The position numbers and the translations under genes were made by a program. Positions 18,333-27,560 of a DNA stretch of 64,000 nucleotides are shown piece by piece. The notes below the pieces were generated by a model. It ran no database searches. It saw only the letters and a program-made list of their open reading frames with translations, and had not been told where the DNA came from. Numbering within the stretch: position 1 is the stretch's first letter; each line of letters begins with the position of its first letter. Source of the stretch: Paludicola sp. MB14-C6 (GTDB taxonomy: Bacteria; Bacillota; Clostridia; Oscillospirales; Ruminococcaceae); NCBI RefSeq assembly GCF_030908625.1, contig NZ_CP133133.1:1612001-1676000 (forward strand), given 5' to 3'.

Positions 18333-19604
18333 ATGCAAAAGCGGAACCATGTATCATGGTATAAATTAGACAACATTGCCAAGATTTTTCCATCTACTAT
18401 AAACAAGCGTGATACAAAAGTATTTCGATTTGCGTGTGAACTCAAAGAAGAAGTGGACAGGGGCACTTTGCAAGAAGCATTGGAACAAACACTTGATGAT
18501 TTTCCAGTATACCGTTCCGTACTAAAAAGAGGGTTGTTTTGGTATTACCTAGAAACCAGCACAATAAAACCAATTGTGCAATTAGAAACCAAACCACCAT
18601 GCAGCCCATTGTATCATCAAAATAAAAAAAGCTTATTGTTTGAAGTAAGCTATTTTCATAATAGAATTAACTTAGAAGTGTTTCATTCTTTATCCGATGG
18701 AACAGGTGCATTACAATTTTTGAAATCACTGGTTCGTTATTATCTGATAAAAAGCCATCCTGAAGTTTTTATGAATACTCCCGTTTTAAATGATTATGAT
18801 GCATCACTTACTCAAAAGAAAGATGATAGTTTTTTAAAGTATTATTCGGAAAATAAACCTAATTTTAAGATAAAATCCGGACCTGCTTATCGGATCCGTT
18901 TGCCCAGACTTTCCGAAAGCAGAATCAGCGTTATTGAAGGAAAAATACCTCTAAACAATATGATTCAAAAAGCTCGTGATTATCACGTAACGTTAACCGT
19001 ATTAGTAGCTGCGTTATTCATGTGTGCAATTGAGAAGGAAATGGCTATAAAAGATAAAAAATATCCTGTTAAGCTTGTCGTACCTGTTAATTTAAGAAAA
19101 TACTTTTATTCGGAAACTGTTCGAAACTTCTTTGGACTTATTGATATTAGCTATGATTTTGGTAAAGCAGATAACTCTTTAGAGAATGTTATGCAGCAAA
19201 TAGCCAAAACGATGAATGAAGAGCTTACCATAGAGAGCTTAACAGAGAAGATGAACGGTTCGGCTGCATTAGAACATAACATTTTTGCTCGTTCGGTTCC
19301 CCTATTTCTCAAAGATATTGTTTTACATGAAGTAGATCGTATTTCTGAAAAAGAAAGAACCGCTGCTCTTTCAAATGTTGGGAAAATAGATTTGCCCCTA
19401 GAACTAAAGCCATATGTAGATAGCTTTGATGTAATTGCCAGTACAAATGTTATGCAAATCTGTATGTGCTCTTATGAAAATAACTTAACCATTACATTTA
19501 CATCTGCATATAACGGAACGGATATTCAAAAGAATTTCTTTCGTAGTCTAACTCAGATGGGTATTCCAGTTCAAATTACATCAAATAACATCAATGAATC
19601 ATAG
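18333..19604 (+). CDS. Condensation-domain-like acyltransferase
   Basis: 423 residues with the fold of the chloramphenicol-acetyltransferase/condensation superfamily. The active-site motif H-x3-D-G appears as EVFHSLSDGTGAL near residues 128-140. A later segment VVPVNLRKYFYSETVRNFFG resembles the second conserved region of alcohol or phthiocerol-type acyltransferases. It would transfer an acyl group from a CoA or carrier donor to an alcohol or amine; neither substrate can be read from the sequence. Translation is probably coupled to the esterase, which ends one base before its ATG. The esterase and acyltransferase could act in opposite directions on the same ester. Confidence 0.75.
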   Translation: MQKRNHVSWYKLDNIAKIFPSTINKRDTKVFRFACELKEEVDRGTLQEALEQTLDDFPVYRSVLKRGLFWYYLETSTIKPIVQLETKPPCSPLYHQNKKSLLFEVSYFHNRINLEVFHSLSDGTGALQFLKSLVRYYLIKSHPEVFMNTPVLNDYDASLTQKKDDSFLKYYSENKPNFKIKSGPAYRIRLPRLSESRISVIEGKIPLNNMIQKARDYHVTLTVLVAALFMCAIEKEMAIKDKKYPVKLVVPVNLRKYFYSETVRNFFGLIDISYDFGKADNSLENVMQQIAKTMNEELTIESLTEKMNGSAALEHNIFARSVPLFLKDIVLHEVDRISEKERTAALSNVGKIDLPLELKPYVDSFDVIASTNVMQICMCSYENNLTITFTSAYNGTDIQKNFFRSLTQMGIPVQITSNNINES

Positions 19605-19616
19605 GAGGAGGAATAT

Positions 19617-20282
19617 ATGAAACGTTGTCAACATTGTAATGTAGCTGTTGTTGGACAAGTTGATACTTGCCCTCTTTGCCAATGTTCTTTAGATAAAACG
19701 GGAGAACCATCACAAGATATTTTCCCCAGCATCCCTACAATTTATCATCAATATAGCTTTCTATTACGGTTAGTCTTATTTATATCCGTAGTAATTGCTG
19801 TTGCAAGTACGGCAATTAACTTTATGTTTACTCAAAGCGGTTGGTGGTCATTGTTTGTATTAGGTGGGATTGCTTGCTTATGGATCAGCTTATATTTCAT
19901 TATTCAGAAGCGTGCAAATATTAGTAAAACCATCACCTATCAAGTAATCTTAATTTCTTTATTTTCTGTCGTCTGGGATGCATTAACCGGGTGGCGTGGA
20001 TGGTCTATTGATTATGTTATACCAATTGTTTGTGCTTCCTCAATGCTGACGGTAGGAATTATTACAAAGGTTAAGAAAGTGCCAAAAGAAGATTATATGA
20101 TTTATTTTGTTTTGGAAGCGTTATTTGGTATTATTCCGATTATTTTCTTTCTGACAGGAATATTAAATACAGTATACCCTTCTTTGATTTGCATTGCATT
20201 AAGTTTGATTTTCTTTGCAGCGCTATTTATTTTTACAGGTCCCAGCATCATAGCTGAACTAAAAAAGCGTTTACACCTGTAA
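19617..20282 (+). CDS. Zinc-ribbon multi-pass membrane protein (DUF6320-like)
   Basis: 221 residues. The N-terminus has a zinc ribbon (CQHCNVAVVGQVDTCPLCQC: two CxxC pairs, residues 4-23), followed by about six membrane helices from residue ~45 to the end. I recognise it as similar to a family of unknown function, probably DUF6320, which commonly travels with the hydrolase and acyltransferase types found just upstream. AGGAGGAGG ribosome site. Function unknown; a membrane scaffold or sensor for the two enzymes is inference. Confidence 0.7.
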   Translation: MKRCQHCNVAVVGQVDTCPLCQCSLDKTGEPSQDIFPSIPTIYHQYSFLLRLVLFISVVIAVASTAINFMFTQSGWWSLFVLGGIACLWISLYFIIQKRANISKTITYQVILISLFSVVWDALTGWRGWSIDYVIPIVCASSMLTVGIITKVKKVPKEDYMIYFVLEALFGIIPIIFFLTGILNTVYPSLICIALSLIFFAALFIFTGPSIIAELKKRLHL

Positions 20283-20353
20283 TGATTGAATAAAACCATT
20301 CACCTATCATTGTATTTTGTAGAATAGTCATTCTATTTTTTTAAAACTTATTA

Positions 20354-20382
20354 TTGACTTTTTTGATTGAGTGTGTTAATAT
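20354..20382 (+). promoter_or_regulatory. Promoter of the permease attenuator
   Basis: TTGACT, 17-bp spacer, TAATAT. The transcript would begin near 20390 and run through the PyrR-like loop and terminator before the permease gene. Confidence 0.75.
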
Positions 20383-20408
20383 CTAACACAAAGTAGAAAT
20401 GATTTACT

Positions 20409-20442
20409 ATCTTTAAGTTCGGTACAGAGATGCCAGCAAGAT
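20409..20442 (+). promoter_or_regulatory. PyrR-binding-loop-like RNA element
   Basis: Upper stem GGTA/TGCC closes a hexaloop CAGAGA, which fits the PyrR loop consensus CNGNGA. A lower stem ATCTT/AAGAT is separated from it by an asymmetric internal bulge, as in known PyrR sites. It precedes a strong terminator and an NCS2 permease. In this family PyrR bound to UMP stabilises the loop and favours termination. Confidence 0.6.
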
Positions 20443-20503
20443 TATCATTCTCAAATACTTAGTATAGTTGCGTGCAATTATGCTTGGAAAAGTGTGAAGT
20501 TTT

Positions 20504-20537
20504 AACTTGTCTGATATCTGCAGACAAGTTTTTTTAT
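20504..20537 (+). terminator. Leader (attenuator) terminator before the permease
   Basis: Ten-bp perfect stem AACTTGTCTG/CAGACAAGTT, 7-nt loop and a run of seven T. It lies 62 bp before the permease start and after its promoter, so it must be conditional for the gene to be expressed. Confidence 0.85.
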
Positions 20538-20599
20538 TTTGTTTGCAGATTACATCCGAGTGCCCAACACAATGAGAAGGGTCAAAGGAGTGTATCAAT

Positions 20600-22093
20600 A
20601 TGACTATATCAAAAAAACAACAAGTAATCGGTTATCTTCCTGATGAACGTCCACCGCTATGGAAACTATTCTTATACGCATTACAACAAGTAATCGTAAT
20701 GTTCCCTGCAACAGTAGCAGTTGCAATTATCACAGGATTCCATATTTCAACAACAATTTTTGCAAGTGGTCTTGCAACAATCTGTTTTATCTTAGTAACA
20801 GGTAAAAAAATCCCGCTTTACTATGGATCAAGCTTTTCTTATGTTGCTGCAATTGGTAGCTTAATGGCATCTGAGCAACTAGCAGGATTAGCCTTAAATG
20901 ACAAAATTGCAATTGCGCAGTTTGGCATTGTAATGTCAGGTTTTATCTCTATCATTGCCGGTATTATCGTTAAATGCTTCGGAAGAGAGTCTATAGAAAA
21001 AGTTCTACCACCAACTGTAACTGGTCCTATTGCAATGATTATCGGTTTGACTTTAGCCGGTACTGCATTAAAAGATGCAGCATCCATCGCAATTGATACT
21101 GCAGGCAAAATTGCTGTAGACCAATCTCAAATTGCTCTTGCAAATAATATGGCTTGGGTTGTTTCATTAGTAACATTGCTTGCTACCATTTTGTTCTCTG
21201 TTTATTTAAAAGGTGTATGGGGACAACTACCTATTTTATTAGGTCCGCTTTTAGGTTGCGCTACTGCATTTGTTATCAACTTAACCACAGGAATTGACTT
21301 ATTTAAAGTTCTTCCTGAAGCTGCAAACTCAGGTATTTTTGCACTTCCAACCTTTACACTTCCTAAACCATCGCTAATGGCAGTTATGGCAATTATGCCA
21401 ATAGCAATCGCAACGATTCCGGAATCAACAGCCCATGTATTCCAACTTGATATTTATGTTAATAACCTTGCAAAGAAAAAAGGCTCAAATAAAGACTATA
21501 AAATTGGCGATAAACTTGGATTAAACCTAATTGGTGACGGTATTGGAGATATCGTATCCGGTTTCGTTGGAGGTCCTGCAGGAACAAACTACGGCGAAAA
21601 CATCAGTGCAATGGCAATTACAAGAGTATTCTCTATTCCTGTACTATTAGGCGCAGCTGTTATTGCAATGGTTGTTGCTTGCTTCACACCTCTTGTAAAT
21701 GCAATTTATGCAATCCCTACTGCTGTAATTGGCGGATTAGAAGTGTATTTATTCGGTGCTATCGCTGCACAAGGTATTGCAATTTTAATTGAAAAGAAAG
21801 CAGATATGTTTAGCTCAAAAAATGTCGCAGTTATTGCAACAATTATGGTAATCGGTGTAGGCGGTCAATATGGATTCGGTGGTAATATTCCATTCTTCGG
21901 TATTGATATTCCTTGCGTTGCAGGTGCTGCAATCTTCGGTATTCTATTAAATCTTGTATTAAGCATTGGTGAGAAAAAACGCAATGCACATGCTCAAGCA
22001 ACAGAAACTGATGAGACTGAAATTATTTTGGAAAAAGCAGAATCAACAGATGAAGCAAAAGAAGTAGTTTCTAAAGAAACAATGTCTGTATAA
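20600..22093 (+). CDS. NCS2-family nucleobase permease, probably uracil
   Basis: 497-residue membrane transporter of the nucleobase:cation symporter 2 family (UraA/xanthine permease). About 14 hydrophobic segments; the family signature region includes PLYYGSSFSYVAAIGS near residues 73-88 and an acidic helix residue in IPESTAHVFQLD near 272-283. A polar, Glu-rich tail of ~45 residues extends into the cytoplasm and is unusual for the family. The leader carries a PyrR-like loop and attenuator, which favours uracil (pyrP/uraA-like) over purines as substrate. Substrate assignment rests on that leader and is moderately sure; the transporter family is certain. AAAGGAG ribosome site. Confidence 0.88.
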   Translation: MTISKKQQVIGYLPDERPPLWKLFLYALQQVIVMFPATVAVAIITGFHISTTIFASGLATICFILVTGKKIPLYYGSSFSYVAAIGSLMASEQLAGLALNDKIAIAQFGIVMSGFISIIAGIIVKCFGRESIEKVLPPTVTGPIAMIIGLTLAGTALKDAASIAIDTAGKIAVDQSQIALANNMAWVVSLVTLLATILFSVYLKGVWGQLPILLGPLLGCATAFVINLTTGIDLFKVLPEAANSGIFALPTFTLPKPSLMAVMAIMPIAIATIPESTAHVFQLDIYVNNLAKKKGSNKDYKIGDKLGLNLIGDGIGDIVSGFVGGPAGTNYGENISAMAITRVFSIPVLLGAAVIAMVVACFTPLVNAIYAIPTAVIGGLEVYLFGAIAAQGIAILIEKKADMFSSKNVAVIATIMVIGVGGQYGFGGNIPFFGIDIPCVAGAAIFGILLNLVLSIGEKKRNAHAQATETDETEIILEKAESTDEAKEVVSKETMSV

Positions 22094-22104
22094 ATATAAG
22101 AGAT

Positions 22105-22139
22105 AAAAAATCGGTCAGTTCACGCTGACCGATTTTTTT
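22105..22139 (+). terminator. Terminator after the permease
   Basis: Stem AAAAATCGGTCAG/CTGACCGATTTTT with a 6-nt loop and T-rich tail; strong intrinsic terminator. Confidence 0.92.
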
Positions 22140-22213
22140 ATCCGATAAATTTTGTTTGCTTAATTTGAGCAATTAGTGATATACTTATGGTATTAACTTA
22201 AAGGAGTATTATC

Positions 22214-23137
22214 GTGAATCAAAATAAACGAAAACCGATATCAAATAAAGCAAAATCGACTAAAAGTACTGAATATGTTGTAAGCGAACCAATGGGATTA
22301 TTGGAATTTTTGCGAGTATCTTTACCAAATCAAGCGAGAAATAAAGTCAAAGCGCATCTAACACATCGTGAGGTTTCTGTGGATGGCGTTGTAACTACAA
22401 AATATGATTATCTATTGAAAAAAGGACAAGTTGTTAAAATTGATCGTTCTGGAAAGCCACAACAAGCCAGTGCCAGTGATTTTCTTGAAATCATCTATGA
22501 AGATAATGATTTTATTGTTATCAATAAGCCCGCTGGGTTATTATCTATTGCAACCGATACGGAAAAGGTCGCTACCGCATATCATTTATTGACCGAGTAT
22601 GTAAAACAAAAAGATGCAGAAAATCGTATTTTTGTTGTGCACCGATTAGATCGAGATACCTCAGGCGTTTTAATGGTAGCAAAGAATGAAGAAATAAAAT
22701 ACGCACTACAAGATCATTGGGATGAACTTGTTATATTCCGTGGTTATATTGCTCTAGTGGAAGGGCAATTAGAAGAAAAAGAAGGTCAAATTACGTCTTG
22801 GCTAAAAGAAACAAAAACTCATTTTGTATATTCCAGCGATAAAAACGGTGATGGGCAAAAAGCAGTTACAAACTATAAGGTGCTACAAGAATCTGCGAAT
22901 CTTTCTATGCTGGAAGTGAAGCTTGAAACAGGGCGAAAAAATCAAATTCGTGTGCATATGCAGGATTTAGGTCATCCGATTATTGGCGACAAAAAATATG
23001 GTTCTCATGTAAATCCAATTAGACGCTTAGGTCTTCATGCTCACAAATTAGAATTTATTCATCCTATTACAAAACAAAAGGTGAGCTTTTTAGCACCAAT
23101 CCCGAGAAAATTCAAAGCAATACTAAAACAGTCCTAG
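22214..23137 (+). CDS. RluA/RluD-family pseudouridine synthase
   Basis: 307 residues, GTG start 8 nt after AAAGGAG. An S4-like RNA-binding segment occupies about residues 29-80 (FLRVSLPNQARNKVKAHLTHREVS). The catalytic motif is HRLDRDTSGVLMVAK, with the catalytic Asp near residue 143. The C-terminal motif GRKNQIRVHMQDLGHPI is typical of the family. It converts specific uridines in 23S rRNA or tRNA to pseudouridine; the exact target is not predictable. Its first ~25 residues are a basic extension. Monocistronic with its own terminator. Confidence 0.92.
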   Translation: MNQNKRKPISNKAKSTKSTEYVVSEPMGLLEFLRVSLPNQARNKVKAHLTHREVSVDGVVTTKYDYLLKKGQVVKIDRSGKPQQASASDFLEIIYEDNDFIVINKPAGLLSIATDTEKVATAYHLLTEYVKQKDAENRIFVVHRLDRDTSGVLMVAKNEEIKYALQDHWDELVIFRGYIALVEGQLEEKEGQITSWLKETKTHFVYSSDKNGDGQKAVTNYKVLQESANLSMLEVKLETGRKNQIRVHMQDLGHPIIGDKKYGSHVNPIRRLGLHAHKLEFIHPITKQKVSFLAPIPRKFKAILKQS

Positions 23138-23140
23138 AAG

Positions 23141-23183
23141 AAAAGCTAGAACCACGAGTTTTCGTGATTCTAGCTTTATTTTT
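23141..23183. terminator. Bidirectional terminator between converging genes
   Basis: AAAGCTAGAA.CACGA pairs with TCGTG.TTCTAGCTTT; T-rich on the plus side and A-rich on the other. Serves the pseudouridine synthase and probably the GH3 gene. Confidence 0.85.
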
Positions 23184-23209
23184 GTATTGTATTAAAATAA
23201 GTTTGTTAT

Positions 23210-25264
23210 TTAGTTTTCCACATGAAGCTTCATTGTTTGTGGAAGATATCTGCTGCCATCTTGATCTGTCAGTAAAATTGCCGCATTATCAATAGCAATT
23301 GTAACTGTTTTGGTTTCACCAGAAGTTAAGGATAGTCGAGTAAATCCACACAGTTTTTTATTTGGTGTTTTATATTTCTCTTCACCATATGTTGCGTATA
23401 CTTTTACAACAGCATCACCGTCAAATTTACCGGTGTTAGAAACATCTACAGAAATGGAAAGCGAATTATCTGCTATAGACCCCATAATTATTTCATTTTT
23501 CGTTTCAAAAGAAGTATAGCTTAATCCATAGCCAAACTCGTAAAGAGGTTTTTTGGTTAAATAACGGTAGGTTCTGCCTTCCATATTGTAGTCTTCAAAA
23601 GCAGGAATATCGTCAAGAGAACGATAGAACGTAACAGGAGTTTTACCGCTAGGGTTTTGTTTACCGAAAATAATATCGGCAATTGCACTACCACCCATAG
23701 TGCCAGGATACCATCCATAAAGAATTGCATCACAATTATCATTGCTCCAATTTAAATCTAAAGCGCCACCGGCTAGCACAACTAGGATAATTGGTTTGCC
23801 TAATTCTTTAACTTTTTCAAGCATCTCTACTTGATAGCCAGGGAAACTGAGGCTTGGTTTATCTCCTGCTCCAAATTCGTTGCAAGCATCCCCTTGTTCA
23901 CCTTCAATAGAGGAATCTAATCCAAGACACATTACAATTACATCAGAATTTTGGGCAACGGTCATAGCGTCAGATGATAAATCACTAGGGCCAAACCAAG
24001 ATGCATTATTTTTACGATATAGATGACAACCTTCTGAATATAAAACACGAATATCATCACCGCAATTTTCTTTGATACCATCTAAAACTGTATGATAAGT
24101 AGTTGCTGTACCGTTATAGTTACCTTCTAATGCACGAATGTTTGCCGCATTTGGTCCAATAACGCCAATTGTTTGAATTCCATCTTTTTTCAGCGGTAGA
24201 ATACCATTATTTTTAAATAAAACAGTAGATTTTACTGCCGCTTCATAAGCTTTTTCCAGATGTTCTTTACATTCTACTTTCAAGTAATCGGTATTGTTAT
24301 TATAAACGCAATCTTTATCAAATAAACCAAGTTTAAAACGAGTTGCCATAATACGAATTACTGCACGATCAATTTCTTCTTCTGTAACCAATCCTTCGTT
24401 ATAAGCTTGCAATACATGAAGATATGTTTGACCACAGTTTAAATCGCAACCTGATTTTAATGCTAATGCCGCAGACTCTACAGCAGTATGGGTAATCAAA
24501 CAGAACATATGCATATCTGCAAGTGCACCGCAGTCGGATACATAATAGCCTTTAAAGCCCCATTTTTGACGCATAACGTCTTCCATATATTCTTCGTTTG
24601 CACAACAATGTACACCATTAATCATGTTATAAGCGCCCATGATACCTTCTACATCTGCTTTTTTAATACACCACTCAAATGCGGGTAAATAAGTATCATG
24701 TAAATCAAAATTAGATACTTCGCTATTAAAGCCATGGCGAATTCCCTCAGGTCCACTATGAGCAGCAAAGTGCTTTGCACAAGCAGCAGCTTTCATGTAA
24801 CGCTCATCTTCTCCACCTTGAAGACCTTTAATATAATTCTCAGCACAAACGCTTGTTAAATAGGGATCTTCACCAAAGGTTTCATGCCCTCTTCCCCATC
24901 TTGGATCACGATAGATGTTGATATTTGGTGACCAAAAGGTAAGACCTCTGTAAATAGAATGATCGTTATTTTTTTGAGCCCAATTGTATTTAATACGGCC
25001 CTCCAAGGCGGTAATATCACCAACAGTCTTCATCATATCCTGATCAAACATAGCTGCAAGACCGATAGATTGTGGGAATATGGTTGCAACACCTGCTCGA
25101 GCAACTCCATGTAAGCCCTCGTTCCACCAACCATAAGATGGAATACCTAAACGCTCTATTGCAGGTGCCTCGTTACAAAGCTGAGATGTTTTTTCCTCCA
25201 GAGTCATTTGAGAAACAAGCTCTCTTGCTTTTTGATAGTGTTCTTCATGAAACTTATGATTCAT
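23210..25264 (-). CDS. Glycoside hydrolase family 3 (beta-glucosidase/xylosidase type)
   Basis: 684 residues. The N-terminal (beta/alpha)8 domain has the family motif KHFAAHSGPEG and the catalytic nucleophile in YYVSDCGALADM (Asp near residue 243). The alpha/beta sandwich domain follows (about residues 370-560), and a fibronectin-III-like domain closes the protein. No signal peptide, so it acts inside the cell on imported oligosaccharides. The DFW-type substrate region and overall layout resemble bacterial beta-xylosidases and beta-glucosidases of GH3; exact specificity is not settled. It follows the GH20 gene in the same direction after about 180 bp. Confidence 0.92.
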   Translation of the reverse strand: MNHKFHEEHYQKARELVSQMTLEEKTSQLCNEAPAIERLGIPSYGWWNEGLHGVARAGVATIFPQSIGLAAMFDQDMMKTVGDITALEGRIKYNWAQKNNDHSIYRGLTFWSPNINIYRDPRWGRGHETFGEDPYLTSVCAENYIKGLQGGEDERYMKAAACAKHFAAHSGPEGIRHGFNSEVSNFDLHDTYLPAFEWCIKKADVEGIMGAYNMINGVHCCANEEYMEDVMRQKWGFKGYYVSDCGALADMHMFCLITHTAVESAALALKSGCDLNCGQTYLHVLQAYNEGLVTEEEIDRAVIRIMATRFKLGLFDKDCVYNNNTDYLKVECKEHLEKAYEAAVKSTVLFKNNGILPLKKDGIQTIGVIGPNAANIRALEGNYNGTATTYHTVLDGIKENCGDDIRVLYSEGCHLYRKNNASWFGPSDLSSDAMTVAQNSDVIVMCLGLDSSIEGEQGDACNEFGAGDKPSLSFPGYQVEMLEKVKELGKPIILVVLAGGALDLNWSNDNCDAILYGWYPGTMGGSAIADIIFGKQNPSGKTPVTFYRSLDDIPAFEDYNMEGRTYRYLTKKPLYEFGYGLSYTSFETKNEIIMGSIADNSLSISVDVSNTGKFDGDAVVKVYATYGEEKYKTPNKKLCGFTRLSLTSGETKTVTIAIDNAAILLTDQDGSRYLPQTMKLHVEN

Positions 25265-25408
25265 ATGATTTCTCCTTTAATTTTCATTTTTTATGTAAAT
25301 AATAAAAGCTGATTATATAACGGTATTCAATAATATTGTACCCATTTATTTTATCCAATTTGGTTTGTATAATCGTCGCTTGTGCACGAGCACAATACTT
25401 TTCAAACA

Positions 25409-25439
25409 GTAAGCGGAATTCACTTTTTCCGCTTACTGA
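25409..25439 (-). terminator. Hairpin after the GH20 gene
   Basis: AGTAAGCGGAA/TTCCGCTTACT with a short loop directly after the GH20 stop codon. The T-tract on the minus strand is poor, so read-through into the GH3 gene is possible. Confidence 0.6.
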
Positions 25440-25445
25440 TTTTAT

Positions 25446-27326
25446 TTAGAATATGCTGTTTACGTTTGGAGTAGAAATGTAATTCCAATAGTTACAATCA
25501 GTGTTGATATCCTTGCCTTCATCAGAGGTTCTGCAATCAAATGGTAAGCGAGGTTGTTCTAATTCCATAATGGCATCAATTTCGCTATTAGCATAAGCAT
25601 TTACCATTTCCATTGCAGTTTTAATACGCATAATCAAGCCACCAAAGCGTAGGTCTTGCACATCAAAACCACCAGTTCGGCTTTCGTTATACCATTGCTT
25701 TTTAAACGCTGCATAGTAAACATCAATTCTTGCAAGAATTTCAGGACAAATTTCATTTGCTAATCGAGCAAGCTCCACTTTATCCTTTTTGTCATATGCT
25801 GTTTTTAATCGAACGCCAATATCACATTTTAGTTCTAATACAGAACATAGTTTTGCAAGGGTATCAAACAAGTAAGCTTGTTTTGAGTCCTTCTTAGCAA
25901 GGCTTGCTAAATCTTCAGAGCACTTTTTAAACCAAGCAGGGAATTCAGGCGTTACATGATAGTCGAATAATCCCATTAAAACATCTTGGAAGAATAGATA
26001 TTTACAAGGGTTATAATGTGGAATTAAGTTATTTGTTGGTGTTTTATTCGGTTCACAAAGCTCAAAGAAATCTTCTAATGTATATCCGGTTAAGGCTTTT
26101 AGTTTAGAAGATACTTTTTCATCGATACCATCGGTTGAATAGCTTTCTTCACCATGTAATGCAAGAGTAGGTAATAAAGTGAAGATAGACGCTTCCGCAC
26201 CGTTATCGCCCCACGCAGTTGTAAATACGGTAGATACACCATTCTCTTTTGCTTTTCTCAATGCCATTTTGGAAACCTTATGGCTATGGTTAATTGCAGG
26301 AACAATGCCACTCCATTTCCAAGCGCCACCTGCAAAGCCGATTTCGTTGTTAAATTGAAGATGACGTTTGAACATCATATCATATTTATTCTCATCTGTA
26401 GAATAATAATCCCAATATACTAGCATTACATCAGTTGGAACCATTTTTAGCAGCTCTTTATCCATTGGTTTATCGGTATAATAATCTTCACCAAACATTA
26501 AGCGGAAGAACATATCGCTCCACATCATAGCTTTGAAGTTATATTTCCTGCAAATTTCCAACACTCTTTTTAAATGCTCAATCATAAGCTCAGAGCGAGG
26601 TTTGTACCCGTTTTTATCAATATATTGTCCACGACCGAGGTAGAATGCTTCGTCCATACCAATATTGATAATATCAGTATCCACACATTCTCTCCAAGAG
26701 CGCATTACATCGTCAATGAATTGATAGGTTTTTTCCTCTTCAACCAATAAAGTATCTCCATGGTCACGAATATCCCAATAACAAGACCAACGAAGTGTTT
26801 GGGCTAAATGGGCAAGTGTTTGGATACAAGGAATAATGGTTACACCGAAATCTTTACCAAAAGCGTTTAACTCTTTTACATCCTTTTGAGAATACCCCAT
26901 ACGCATATAGCCAAAGTATGGATGTTCCTTTACTTCAAAGGTTTCTTCGTTGTATAAAAGAATATTATCTAAACCGAGCATTGCAGAATACATAATTACT
27001 TCTTTTGCAGTTTTCATGTTTAAAACAGAGTTTCTTGAGTTATCAATCATTTCTCCATTGAATTGGAAGCTTGGTGCTTCGCTTAATTGAAATTTCTCTT
27101 CTGTTTCATGTTCCATCAGCGTTAAAACGCCACGGAAAAATTCACATTTTTTTTGATACGTAATTTCAGCTTTGTTTGCTTTTTTTACAACAGTCAAGCC
27201 GCTGTTGCCTTGTTTGCAAGAAAGCTCCAATCCATCCTTATCAAGAGAAATTGCGACAAGATTGCTTAACGTTTCTAATTGGGACGCAAATTCTTTTGAA
27301 GAATCTGTTAGTGCTAATTTTAACAT
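25446..27326 (-). CDS. Glycoside hydrolase family 20-like (beta-N-acetylhexosaminidase)
   Basis: 626 residues, no signal peptide. A small alpha/beta N-terminal domain precedes the (beta/alpha)8 barrel. The family catalytic pair appears in IINIGMDEAFYLGRG (Asp-Glu near residues 223-224), where typical members have GGDE. SFQFNGEMIDNSRNSV marks the barrel start. The product is expected to remove terminal GlcNAc or GalNAc from imported glycans such as mucin, host glycans or peptidoglycan fragments. A helical C-terminal domain (about 430-600) is longer than usual. A cre-like operator lies 76 bp upstream of its start. AGGAGG-type ribosome site. Confidence 0.85.
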   Translation of the reverse strand: MLKLALTDSSKEFASQLETLSNLVAISLDKDGLELSCKQGNSGLTVVKKANKAEITYQKKCEFFRGVLTLMEHETEEKFQLSEAPSFQFNGEMIDNSRNSVLNMKTAKEVIMYSAMLGLDNILLYNEETFEVKEHPYFGYMRMGYSQKDVKELNAFGKDFGVTIIPCIQTLAHLAQTLRWSCYWDIRDHGDTLLVEEEKTYQFIDDVMRSWRECVDTDIINIGMDEAFYLGRGQYIDKNGYKPRSELMIEHLKRVLEICRKYNFKAMMWSDMFFRLMFGEDYYTDKPMDKELLKMVPTDVMLVYWDYYSTDENKYDMMFKRHLQFNNEIGFAGGAWKWSGIVPAINHSHKVSKMALRKAKENGVSTVFTTAWGDNGAEASIFTLLPTLALHGEESYSTDGIDEKVSSKLKALTGYTLEDFFELCEPNKTPTNNLIPHYNPCKYLFFQDVLMGLFDYHVTPEFPAWFKKCSEDLASLAKKDSKQAYLFDTLAKLCSVLELKCDIGVRLKTAYDKKDKVELARLANEICPEILARIDVYYAAFKKQWYNESRTGGFDVQDLRFGGLIMRIKTAMEMVNAYANSEIDAIMELEQPRLPFDCRTSDEGKDINTDCNYWNYISTPNVNSIF

Positions 27327-27401
27327 CTCATATCCTCCGTTTTTAAATAAAATTAATTAAGTTTATCTTACGTGCATTTTTTATAAATCATGTTTATTAT
27401 A

Positions 27402-27415
27402 AGTAATCGTTTACA
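27402..27415. promoter_or_regulatory. cre-like (CcpA/LacI-type) operator
   Basis: AGTAATCGTTTACA matches the catabolite-response consensus TGWNANCGNTNWCA at 13 of 14 positions. It sits 76 bp upstream of the GH20 gene, fitting carbon catabolite control or a local LacI-family repressor of the two glycosidase genes. Confidence 0.55.
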
Positions 27416-27560
27416 AAAAGTCTAGTGTTTCTATAAAATTCAATACAGAATTTTATAGAATTATTATTACATAGAATTCATAGCAAAAACTAAGATGTCG
27501 CATAAAAGTTAACCACGCCCATATACTATAGAGAAGTTACTTATTAAAGGAGGGCGGGCT

